From Strigamia acuminata (Eukaryota > Arthropoda > Chilopoda > Geophilomorpha > Linotaeniidae), in contig OX442315.1 of the NCBI GenBank assembly GCA_949358305.1, positions 35,926,427 to 35,986,426 on the forward strand: a stretch of DNA of 60,000 bases, in the 5' to 3' direction. Within the stretch, counting starts at the first letter, position 1, and each line of letters starts with the position of its first letter. Below, one piece after another: positions 31,023 through 41,721 of the stretch. The notes below the pieces were generated by a model. It saw only the letters and a list, made by a program, of their open reading frames with translations, made no database searches and was not told the DNA's origin. The translations under genes and the position numbers were made by a program.

Positions 31023-32378
31023 TACTAAATTTCAATTTGGAAATGTTTGGAAATTTACTTTTGTTTCCATTGGGGATTTTGGATATTCCAAAAAAAGTAA
31101 TGGAATTTTTTGCAAACATGTTTATTCCCTCGAACATTAACATTTTCTCCAATAAAGTAATGTCTTTCGGGACAAGTGTTATGCACGAAGAAAATGTAGT
31201 AAACAAATTTAATCCACTCTTGAGTATGATTAAATGACAAAATGAATTATATATTTACATAGTTATCTGCTCTTTCAAGCAAATCTATAAAACAGAATTT
31301 ATTATGGAAGCAAAGACTGTTCCATTTATGAATGTAGCGAACTGCTGCTACTCTGTTCAGACTGTAACGATACTGCCGCCCTAGTGGCACCGCACAACAA
31401 GAATAATATATTGTCATATAAAAATTAAACCAACACTAGCGGTGGCATAGCAATCGGGGGTGCAGTGCTTGCGTGGACACGGGCCCACAAGCTTAGGGTG
31501 CTCATGGAAAGTGAAAAGTGACATTTTTTGGTGGTTCACATGTGCCCTACAGTGTGAACAGACTCTGCGTTGCGTTTGACTAATTTCTTCTTGTGTTGCG
31601 TTGCGTTGCCCCTAGTGTGAACACAAGTGTGAACCCAGCTTCACAGTAATAGTGGCAAATGTAGTTTTTTAATAATGATTTCAAGCCCGACTTTGTGATA
31701 GGTTCTTGAAGAATCTCACCTCTAGTGCTGAACTCGTAAGAAGTCATGAAGCCATAGGTATACTGTGTACAATCTTGTCCATTCTCCATTACATAAAGCT
31801 GAACGGGTATACTGCACAAAGCCAGTTAAAGCCGAAGGTCTACTGTGTCCACCCGCATATATCCTTCCACCTGCTCGCCATATAGTAAATACTTTAGACC
31901 TACCTGTTGAATCCTTCAGAATTAAGTTTTAAAGTTTGAAGTGAAACTTGTTTTGTGAATAAAATGTCTGTTCGTGTATAGTATACATGGTGAATATATA
32001 GCTTTTGGGCCTTATGGGAAACCATTAGCTTTTTGTTTGTTCACTTTATCTAAGAAATATCCCTCCAATGAGATTTCTTTAGAGTTAAAGTTTTCTGTGT
32101 GGCTTAAAGAGTCAACAGAATGAGAACCTGAATATCCCAATGCATATACTGTAAGAAGACAAAGTGGAACTTAAAGTGGGATAATCTTGATTGCAGTGTT
32201 CTGGTATGTACAAAAATTATCTTTCCAACTTTGATTGTAAATAAAAATGCAATTGACAGTCACAGAAAAATATTGTATGGTTCCATCTGTCATTTTCAGA
32301 AAAAACTTTGAAGTTTTCACTGAGTTTTTAGTGCTGAAGAGTGCATAAACTAGGGAAAAGAGAGTCGGTTGTAAATAT
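31023..32378. other. Non-coding, nothing recognised
   Basis: No exon support. Short hyphenated repeats of GCGTTGC and GTGTGAAC occur near 31550-31640. Confidence 0.4.
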
Positions 32379-32800
32379 AGGGTGTCCCAAAAATAACGCA
32401 AGATTTGAATTAACCGCCATTTGTGCAGTAAATTGTTGGCAACTCTGAAACAACAACGATTTGACAGCTGAAAGTTTAGGGTTTTATCTGCCGAAATTGT
32501 ATTATATTGATGTGGCCAATATGTGGTTTCAACAAGACGGTGCCACATGCCATATTGCCATACAACCATGGAAACAATTCAATTACTGCATGAGACATCA
32601 TCGGTTTCGATGATCAGAATTGGCCCCTTTTTCTTGAACCGTCTTGTTGAAACCACATATTGGCCACATCAATATAATCCAATTTCGGCAGATAAAACCC
32701 TAAACTTTCAACTGTCAAATCGTTGTTGTTTCAGGGTTGCCAACAATTTGCTGCACAAATGGCGGTTAATTCAAATCTTGCGTTATTTTTGGGACACCCT
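32379..32800. mobile_element. Palindromic mariner derivative (162-bp arms, 98-bp loop)
   Basis: Arms 32379-32540 and 32639-32800 are inverted copies beginning AGGGTGTCCCAAAAATAACG. The arm and loop include a transposase fragment, WFQQDGATCHIA, typical of a Tc1/mariner family with GGGTGTCCC ends. The normal element has been replaced by an inverted duplication of one end. Confidence 0.85.
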
Positions 32801-35800
32801 TTACTAGTATTAAAAAAAATTAAAATAAATAAATAGTTTAATATAAAAAAATAAAAAAGTAAATAACAAAAAGAAATAAATAAAAATAATAGAAATAATA
32901 AAAAAATAAAGTCATGTGACATGCAGAATAATAACTTGGACCTGGTGTGGGTCCTCAATAATGCAGTGATTGTGGTTATCGGAACAATCACTTCAGCGCC
33001 TTCAGCATGTCATTTATGAAACCCCTTAATGTTTTGGTTGCCAAAGAGTTGCAACCAAAACCGAGAATGAAGCACTCGATATTACACTCATCTGGAAATA
33101 ACGCCTTACTTCTCGTCTCCAATCCATGTCTTGGGCCTGAGTTCCGTTTGGGACTCAGGCCCAATCCAAAAGCAAAGAATCTAATTATGATGTTTGAATT
33201 TATAATACCTAATAGGTTGTGCTGATGGATCAAATATGGTTGGAAACGATGTATTTCAAAAGTGATTAAACATGACATTGTCATCCGTTATTTGTTACAT
33301 GCACTTGAGATAAAAATGTATTGTCAATGATTTGACTAATGGTCGGTTGACACTTGTGCTAACACCACATGCAACGCAGGGAAACATGATTCAGCACAAG
33401 CTGGTGGTCTCACTGCAACTGTACAATCAGTTTACCATGACAGTGCGTCGAACTTCAACTTATAGTTTGAGTTTGACACAAGGCAAGAAGATGTGCTTGT
33501 GGCTAGCCAGTAAGAATCAACCCAATTTTGATTGTCTTGTTTAGCCATAGTTTACCTATAGACGCTACATTGCTTAACATTTCAGAATACGGTGAGTCCT
33601 CTGCATACGAACATTCAACTTACTAACTTATGAGCCAGACCGTTCGCACTACTAGCATATTTTAAGGCTTATCCAGATACTACTCAACAATAAGTCCATA
33701 CACTACCAGGAATAGTAATGCAAACAAATTAAATTTTATTAAATTTATTTATTTATTTTATTTAATTATGGAATCTGCAATTTAAAAAATTAAATAAAAA
33801 TTGTGCATATTTACTTAAATTCAGAAGCAAAATTATTTACAGAGTATTTATTCATTATTCTCCATGTGGTTGACATGGTAGCCATGATGGTTTGCTCTGC
33901 AATGGGAATGCATTCTGGGTAGCATGACATCACAAGCTAGTAAAGCTAGCTTACAACTAGCTAATCTGGTTCCCAAAACTAGATTATTTTATCTAGTTTC
34001 AAAAATGATAAGCCAGCTTAGGATAAGCTAGTTGTGTTCGCACGACATTTAAACAACTAGTTATAAAGAGTTAAGCTAGCTTAACTCTGTAGTGCGAATG
34101 GGGTATTACCTTGTTTATTTGTTTGACATCCTGAGTTTTGATCTTGTCCTAACCTTGATTTTGTTTAACTGTCACTCCTGTCTGGTTTGGACGTGAATGA
34201 TTGATTTTGACAATTCGGACCGGTCTATTTGATGTTTTTCTCACGTTTCTCCTCGTTTATCTTTTACTTTCTCCCATTTAATTTACATTTGCCTTATGAT
34301 GCGTTTTGATGAGTCATCTCATCATTATTCACCAATGCGTCTCATTGGCTGCTTTAACTGTCTCTGATTGGTCCTTCCATCCTGACCCAAGTTTACCTTT
34401 TTGATTGCAACCTTCTCTTTGACTCGTTAAGAGTCTCACAAGCCTCTTTTTCTCCCCTAGGTTTACCTTTCAAACCTTTGTAAAGTATTCATTGTGGACT
34501 CCCAATTAGCTCTCTGAGTTTTTGCCATCATCATGAGTTTAGATACGCACGTTTTAGCCTTTTGAATCCTGCTTTCTATCATCTTTTTTGTATATTTGAT
34601 TGCGCCGTTGAGATGCCTTTGGAACCAATTTAAACTAATTGATCACTAGTGTATTTATTTGATCTCTGGAGCGCGTTTCATTGCGTGTAAGCTTGGTCTG
34701 GCCGCTCCTCCATTATGGGGCCCCAGCCAGATTCGGCATCTTTTCTACACCTTCAAAGCATTGGAACGACAGCACGCATATGCCAATAGCCCGTGTTGCT
34801 TTCTTTTTCTTTAGGTATATCTCTTTCTTGTCTTAGTATTTTAAGATTCAAGGAGACCCGTGCTATTAATTCTTTTGTGTCAAGCAAACAATAAGAAAGT
34901 AGTATTACAACACACAGTAAAGAATTCTGTGTGTTGTAACTGTTTGAAACAATGTGAGAGAGAGGTGAATTTAAATAAAGAAAGTGTTGACTGTTTAGAT
35001 AATAACAATATTTTATTTTAAAAAATTTTAACAATTGTGGATTACACACTCCTGCGGTCTTCTTGTTGGAAACAATTTGATTTGCTAACAAGTTCTTGTA
35101 ACCGAAGTTCTTCGTGTGTAGGGGACTTAATGTATCATTGATTTCAATTAATGTTGGTAGCTTTATTCCTTCTTTAAGATCCTGTTGAGGTAAACAATTT
35201 TAATGGTTCAGTCTATATACGAAACCTAAGATCTTACTCTCTTTTGGAAATGCGAAACCGAGAGTTCTGCTTTCCCTTTGAATTGTGAAACCAATGCTTG
35301 GCAACCTATTTGTCATGTGAAACTTATCAGCAATGCAGTTTTTTCATTAGGTGCAGAGCATGCAATGGCAGAGCTCTCAGTTTAGAAAACTAGTGATGTT
35401 GGAGATAGCTCTCAGCTAGGGAACTAGGTCAGAAGATTCTGATCAGGGGATTCAGAAATCAGAATTAATCTCATGTAAATCAGCATGAGATCATACCCAA
35501 ATCTGAGATTCGGATTTCAATAATTAAACATTCGGGAGGGATTCTTTAAACACAGCACTGTCAAAAAAAAATTTAATTAATAAGAGAGTACCTAATCACA
35601 TTTTCAAAATGGGTAAGTTTCTCTGCTTCACCCTGTATAACCTTAACCAAAAGTATTTTATCTCTATTTGGCTTTATTTTGTGTTGCCTCTACTTATTAT
35701 TAATAGATGAGCAATAAATAATAGATTAGTGGTGGACCACAAACTTTGTAAAAAAATGGCACTTGCCATACAAAAGGCTGCCAGCTATTCTTTAATAATG

Positions 35801-36060
35801 AAAAAGGCAATTAAAGCAAACCGAGTTTGACAGATACTGAGGTTGAGCTTAGTAGGTTTGGAAATTGAATTTGTGGTCACATCAAGCGTGATCCAGCAAA
35901 GGCTAACACACACTAACCTCTGAAGTTATAGGCTGTAGCCACATAGGAAGTGGTGTACTCGTTATAAAAAAGTCACTAAGAAGAGAAGTAATCTTTGAAC
36001 GTTAGTTTTGCAAAATGAAACAGAACAAAATGATTTGTGGAGCTTAAAAACCTAACCTAA
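32801..36060. other. Non-coding, nothing firmly assigned
   Basis: A 12-bp-arm hairpin (TTGGGCCTGAGT..ACTCAGGCCCAA) lies at 33131-33164. A CTAG-rich MITE-like stretch with GTTCGCAC and GTGCGAAT lies at about 33900-34110. Several short ORFs look like chance. No splice-linked exons could be supported. Confidence 0.4.
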
Positions 36061-36829
36061 TTGTTGAGGTCTATTTGGATAATATTCATATGGAAATTGT
36101 TATTTTTTGACCAGCAGCCCCTGCAGACTGATCACTGCTCTGCAGTGCAATGCACCTTATGCAGCTCTCGCGCCTCTCGTGTTTCTCGCGCGCCTGTTGC
36201 AGTCTTCTGCAACCAGGTGGAGCTGCGGGCTTTTGATTAAGCCAATCGGGCCTCGGAAGTGACCCTTCTGGAAGTCGGTGGGCCTCACAGTGGCCCACGA
36301 GTTGTTCTTCTAGCCAGCAAGGTGAACGGTCGCATTCTGACCATCTCCCAAATTGATTAAGCTGACGACCCAAATGATCGGCGTGGCGACTCTGTCGCCC
36401 ACCGGGACCTGAGCGTCCATGTAATTCACGTCGAACATATGTTTTCCACAACGTACAGCGGTGTGGTCGAAACATAATACCGACTGCATGTGTCATGCAT
36501 CCCAAAGGCCAACGTGACACGTGGTTTGATTAGGGATGGCTACCAATAGCCATCGCATTGGGAAATACATCTTGAGAAACCATATCATATCCCTAGACAT
36601 TAATAAAGCCATAACCAAAACTAAACTTGTGTCTCTGTTGTATTTTGTAATAAAATTCAACATATGTGTTGCGTCCAGTGTCCCGTAGCCCTCTCCTGAC
36701 CATGTGGCGTTCGTCCAAACACACAATTTTTGTACTGTGGTGCCACTCGGATGGTGGCAATTTTGTTTAGTTTACTCCTTGTATCACAAAACTTTGTTGG
36801 CTGTATATTTAACCTTAACTTAAGTTTAA
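36061..36829. other. GC-rich block of unknown origin
   Basis: About 36100-36500 is clearly more GC-rich than its surroundings and gives a 144-codon open frame on the minus strand of unusual composition (many Arg, Cys, His), not recognised. On the plus strand an AATAAAGCC followed by TTGTGTCTCTGTTGTATTTT near 36600-36650 could be the R/U5 part of an old LTR. Tentative only. Confidence 0.25.
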
Positions 36830-36876
36830 CCCTCAGATGGTCAATCTCCAAAAACTACGCTTTGGTGCCCACAATG

Positions 36877-37374
36877 TGTTGAGAATTTACTGCAATGAGG
36901 TGAGCCCTGACAACTTGTGAAAACTTAGCAAAACATGCCACACAGGTGGCTGCCATCTTTAATGACTCAAAACTAGGAACCAAGTGGGAACTAGACCACA
37001 TGGGTCTGAGATTACATGAAATGATAATAAAGCAAGAACAAATCATTTAAACAACAACAACAATAGTGATTTGTCCTCTTTGAAAATAATCAAAGGATAT
37101 AACTTAGATAAATAAACCAGGCCAACATAAATGACAATAATAAACAATTAATCATACTGGTTGTATATTTACAATACAGTATGTCACAACTAAACAAATC
37201 AGGGATAAACTAACAATATGAACTGGATATTTAACAATTATATCCATTAAGATATAAAGCAACATAAACAATAATCTACCATAATGCATGAAAGCATGTG
37301 CAATTAATCTAATGCTTCATGCCAAAACACACAAACACTCGAACATATTAAGAAAGTATCCCAACTTTCTAACA
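36877..37374 (-). repeat. 3' LTR of the outer Copia-type element
   Basis: 498 bp, TG..CA on either strand, AT-rich. Same as the other LTR by inspection. Holds the short palindromic-looking AATGCATGAAAGCATGTGCA near its right end. Confidence 0.95.
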
Positions 37375-37386
37375 TTCCCCCTCTGT
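37375..37386 (-). other. Polypurine tract of the outer element
   Basis: The minus strand reads ACAGAGGGGGAA directly before the LTR. Confidence 0.75.
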
Positions 37387-37536
37387 TCGAGTGTTTGCCA
37401 GTGTGTTACAACCACGCTCACCTAAGTCAAACAATCAACGGAGGAGTAAAGGCATATGCCAGGGATAATGGTTTCTCGTTGTAAAAGTCAAACCAAAGTA
37501 CATTCAAGTTAAAAGTATTATTCTTCTTACAACTAA

Positions 37537-40080
37537 CTATTTGTAATATAAGTAGTTCTCATCCCATGCAAAGTCTAAGCCATGTATCGTGACCTGCCCA
37601 GTCCGTTTTCCCAAATTCGACAATAAGAAATCAAATTTCTCATTATGAGTGTAACACCCATCTCGATCTTCCCCCTCATTGATCAAATTCTTTTCGGTCA
37701 TTATGTCTATACCACCATCTGAGATCGACTCGAAAATTGTAGTTTGACATCCGGCTGTGTCTGTTGTCAACACATCTACACTCTTGTTTCCTTTACGTTT
37801 CTTTTTGCGTCTTTTAGTCCTTTTAAACTCCCCCTCTGTCTCAATCATTTTACACTCGCTTGATGATGGGGAAATTTCATCCTCTACTAAAGAGGAAGAT
37901 TTCTGTTTACACGTGAGGTCATCATAAACCTCTTCATTACTTGTGGCAAACTCATCCGTGTCGGTACGACGCTCGGCTTCTAACCCATCGAAAACAGTCT
38001 TCCCCTGCGGGTCATGTTCACGGACCGTTTCCACTTTATAATCGGCCTCTGTCGTTGAAGGATCAGATTGTTTGAAACCTTTTGCAGATTGGGGTTCGAA
38101 TTCCACCTTAAAATGCCTCAATTCTTCCCCCTCATTCCCAATAGTCGTACGCTCATTAATGTCAACTTCTCCAAAAGTCAACAATGGGGGAATTTCAAAC
38201 TCCATTTCCAATGGGGAAGGCACTTCCAGCTGAGGGGATATTGGCACTATATCCTCGGATGGAATTTCAGTGTTCTTATTCCCTACATTTTGATCTGTGT
38301 TAACAAATTCCATAAAGGGTTCCACTTCCCCCTCGTGCCAATAACTCCACTCATCCACTTTCAAACTATTTGTTTGAAAAATCCTGTTTTCTCTTGGGTC
38401 CCAGACCCGGTATTTCCTATTAAAACTGGAATACCCAACTAGAGCGGCCAGCCAGGAACACCTCTTCCCATTTTTAAAATGAAAAACCTTAACTCTAGAC
38501 CCCAAACATCTAAGGTGCCGTACCGACACACATCGGTCATACAATATGTTGTATGGGGATTTCCAATTTAAATTAATCCTGGGGGCTCTATTCCGTAAAT
38601 AAACCATTGTGTTTGCAAGTTCTATCCACAAGGTATCAGGAAACTTATTCTCTACAATTAAAGTTTCGACACCTTTAATAATATCTACGTTTGCCCTTTT
38701 AAAGATATAATTGACATCTAAATTATCAAATTCCTCTTTATCGATTTCAATACCCCGGGATTCAGTGAATTCAATTAACTCATCTAGTAGCACATCTACT
38801 CCGGGACCTAACCTTATCCTTCTAACAACTTCTACAGTTGTGTGCCCAATTTCAGACAGCCAATCTCGAAATTCATCCAAAACATTTTTCTTCAATGGTC
38901 TAAACCAGACATATTCTGAATAGTCGTCAACAAAGATAATGTATTTCTGTCCTATTGCATGTGGGACCTCCCAAACACTGAGATGTATTAAATCTAATGA
39001 CCCATCTGCTTTATTCATCTGTGTTGGGAAAACATTCTTCTTTGTAAAGTCCCCTATTATAGGGGTGGTCTCCGTGTCTTCTAATTGGACACCAAACACA
39101 TATTTTGATCCATTCATAGCATAAATGCTTTCCTTGTCTAAATACCCCAACCGGGTATGCCATAACTGAAAAGGTAGGACCCTGTCCTGTTTCTTAAATT
39201 CCTTTTGTCTTTTGTGATGCCTGGAATTCTTTTTCTGGTTCTTAACACCAGAGTCTAAGGGATCAATATGTTTAATTACTGTTGTAATGTCTGACTCTTT
39301 ACTATTTAAACATCCCTTATCCAATTTCTTCAGTTTCCTGTTCTCTTCTAAAGATGGGGGATTCTTTTCTTCGGTTCTTACAAAAACCCTTTGTTGATTC
39401 TGTCTACAAGAATCTAGAATGTTAATTTGATTAACCTTAATCGGAGTATTCAACTTCCTGTCCCCCTCGTTCTTTTTATTCTTTTTATTCCGAACCCGGT
39501 TCGAATATTTCAAGTTACCAATTTTACATTGGTTATCTCCCTTGCTTTCCATGTTGGCAGGCGAGATTTTTGAACAATCCTGTGTGATTTTCGAAACCCT
39601 GTTTAAATTAATCACATTAAGGCCCCGTATATCATTGGTTGTGCCCTGCACTTCACTATTCCAATGCCCATTCATTTCATCCATACGCATCTTACAAATT
39701 GCTAAGATTAAATTAGCAATGCCCTTTATAACAGTATCTATGTTATCTGTTAGTGCGCTCTTATGTACTAAATGTGTTAGTAACATTACAATTTTGTCAA
39801 TATCAGAATCCAATTTCAAATATTCTTTCTCAAAAGAATCAATTTTCTTTTCCAATTGTCCATTAAGTGCGTTAGGCACTGTGTGTCCGTTAAAGACAAT
39901 CTGTCCGTGCATTCCCTTCTTCAATTGCGCCTCGTGTGTGTCGTCCATTGTTTGTTTGCTGCAGGCAATCCCATTGTCTGTTGAAGACCTTCTTGCTGCA
40001 CAAAGTACTGTGTGCACAAAATTCGCGCCACACAACCACACCAAACTCACTAATAAATTTAGTGATGGCACAAAACACAT
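37537..40080 (-). CDS. Integrase-like protein without catalytic residues, hydrophobic N-terminus
   Basis: About 847 codons from ATG 40080-40078 (numbering below starts three codons earlier, at GTG 40089). Residues 4-31 form a hydrophobic, signal-like leader (LNLLVSLVWLCGANF). Residues 200-300 are basic. From 309 the chain follows Copia integrase: LWHTRLGYLDKES, LDLIHLSVW, FVDDYSEYVWF, then LWIELANTMVYLRNRAP, SPYNILYD, LRCLGSRVKVF and LVGYSSFNRKYRVWDP. Against the inner Copia integrase, catalytic D, D, E become S371, about I425 and K464. The second zinc His is Y316, and the CxxC pair is absent (E340, P343). Residues 590-850 are acidic, with a basic KRTKRRKKKRKGNK patch. The reading frame is intact despite losing every active-site residue. 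Confidence 0.85.
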   Translation of the reverse strand: MCFVPSLNLLVSLVWLCGANFVHTVLCAARRSSTDNGIACSKQTMDDTHEAQLKKGMHGQIVFNGHTVPNALNGQLEKKIDSFEKEYLKLDSDIDKIVMLLTHLVHKSALTDNIDTVIKGIANLILAICKMRMDEMNGHWNSEVQGTTNDIRGLNVINLNRVSKITQDCSKISPANMESKGDNQCKIGNLKYSNRVRNKKNKKNEGDRKLNTPIKVNQINILDSCRQNQQRVFVRTEEKNPPSLEENRKLKKLDKGCLNSKESDITTVIKHIDPLDSGVKNQKKNSRHHKRQKEFKKQDRVLPFQLWHTRLGYLDKESIYAMNGSKYVFGVQLEDTETTPIIGDFTKKNVFPTQMNKADGSLDLIHLSVWEVPHAIGQKYIIFVDDYSEYVWFRPLKKNVLDEFRDWLSEIGHTTVEVVRRIRLGPGVDVLLDELIEFTESRGIEIDKEEFDNLDVNYIFKRANVDIIKGVETLIVENKFPDTLWIELANTMVYLRNRAPRINLNWKSPYNILYDRCVSVRHLRCLGSRVKVFHFKNGKRCSWLAALVGYSSFNRKYRVWDPRENRIFQTNSLKVDEWSYWHEGEVEPFMEFVNTDQNVGNKNTEIPSEDIVPISPQLEVPSPLEMEFEIPPLLTFGEVDINERTTIGNEGEELRHFKVEFEPQSAKGFKQSDPSTTEADYKVETVREHDPQGKTVFDGLEAERRTDTDEFATSNEEVYDDLTCKQKSSSLVEDEISPSSSECKMIETEGEFKRTKRRKKKRKGNKSVDVLTTDTAGCQTTIFESISDGGIDIMTEKNLINEGEDRDGCYTHNEKFDFLLSNLGKRTGQVTIHGLDFAWDENYLYYK

Positions 40081-41381
40081 TTTCTTCACTAATTAGTTGC
40101 GGCACTTTCACTAAAAGCACTTTTCACTTTGAAAATTCACAAAAACAATTTTCCCCAACCAAAATGAAGGAGAATATGCACAACTTCCCTTGGGCTAATC
40201 TCACTAAGTGAGATGATAAACTCCACCACAGTATTTCCCAAGTTCCGACCGGTGCACCTGGGCCCGCGGGACACTTGGTGGCCAGAAATAGCCTGTGAGG
40301 AAATAGGACCTTGCTACTCGACCGAGTAAAGGGCAAGGAACAAACAAAGGGACCCCAAAACAAAACCTTAAATAACTATAACAGAGTTTCACGACAATCC
40401 CAAATAAACAAAACAATGCTGGCACGTTGTCGTTGAAATTTGCGGGATTTTTGCGTCGCAAATCCCGCGTTGACGCCGTTGAAACGCCGTTCCAAACGCT
40501 GGAATCTGTTGCAATTCACTTGTGCACCTGGCACAAGACTTAACCTGTCCCACGATGCACAGATACCCGTTACGGGCCAATCCGTGATGCGTTTGTGCCC
40601 GTCGCACCAAACGCGTCCAAAAAAACTCGAAATCGTCCCGAAATGTTCGCCAAAAATTCGGTAACGTCGTCCAGACGTTAGCCGCAACTCCTTAAAACGT
40701 CTACCCGACGTTATTCAATGTGGAAATGCTCAATTACGATGAGCGACGTCTTCAAAACGTTGCGGGAATCCAATCTCGATCGCCGCCTCCGAAAAACGCT
40801 TCGTTTTCGTCGAAAAATGCTCCAAATCGATTCTAAACCGATCCTAATCGCTTCCTAAGGCTCTTATGTGGTCCCACGTTGTAATTTCCAGCGCTGGGAT
40901 CCACTCGTCGACTCGAAAACAGTCCAAACGCGGCCTCAAACTCGTATCGCACTGGGCGCCGCCATCTTGGATTTCCGAAAAACCGATATCGTTTATGAAG
41001 AACAAATCCACTTATTCCGGCAGTTTCCAACTGCTTAAACCTAATATTTTAACGAAATAGGCTTATCTTCCTTGGTATTTATCCAAACGCTGTCATTCCA
41101 CATCGAAAAACATGCAAAAACTATCGAAAATCGATGAATTTTGGTTCCGCCGACCCCTTTGCGGGCTGCTCTGCTTCGCGACGTCGACTCGACGAACCAC
41201 TATGCCGCGAATTTGCTTCGCGCTCCCGCCCGGCGTTCCGGCGATGTCCGTAAACACGAAAAACGATCTCCGCAAATGGAAAAACACAAACAAAGGTAAG
41301 TAATTCTTTTTATTACCTACATACAATGTCATAGAGTGTTTCCAATGTTTTCTGGCCGTCCTTCCTTCGTTTTACACGAAT
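40081..41381 (-). other. Leader of the outer element (main part)
   Basis: About 1.3 kb upstream of the ORF, continued beyond the nested insertion at 46163-46383; over 1.5 kb in total. GC-richer, with repeated GACGTT/AACGTC words. Only short frames; no Gag motif. Could hold packaging signals or an intron. Confidence 0.5.
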
Positions 41382-41386
41382 AATGG

Positions 41387-41600
41387 TGTAGTTTTTGTTC
41401 TAATATGTTGGAGGCATAAAAATGGAGACGCGTGGTTTTTTGGTGAAATATTAACAGTGATGGTTTTAATCTTAAACAGATGTTAAAAAGTGCGTGGAGC
41501 ACCAAATACAATTCGGGTCACTGATTGGTCAGTGTCAGTGACAGGTGCACAGGTGACAAAGACACCTGGCGGACAGGAATACAACATTCAATAAACAACA
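41387..41600 (-). repeat. 3' LTR of the inner Copia element
   Basis: 214 bp, same as 45944-46157 by inspection. The adjoining 41601-41609 (minus strand CAGGGGAAG) is the polypurine tract. Confidence 0.95.
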
Positions 41601-41721
41601 CTTCCCCTGAATGGCAATATTCCTACATTTTAAAATTCAAAACATTTTTCTTAAACAATTCAGACATTTAAAAATTAAAGTATTCATTCACAAACAATTC
41701 AAATATTAAAAACAATATTTC

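Noticed and set aside
32721-32991. 86-codon hydrophobic frame rich in Leu, Phe and Tyr
   Set aside because: Comes from an AT-rich low-complexity stretch (AAATAAATAA-type) and overlaps a mariner palindrome.
36086-36520. 144-codon GC-rich minus-strand frame considered as a host gene
   Set aside because: No recognisable domain, unusual composition, no splice context; kept only as a GC-rich block of unknown origin.
36855-37046. 63-codon open frame repeated at 46372-46566
   Set aside because: Same sequence in both LTRs of the outer element; explained by LTR duplication.
38068-40211. Plus-strand frames of 124 and 184 codons opposite the integrase-like ORF
   Set aside because: The minus-strand frame has clear integrase homology; these are shadows.
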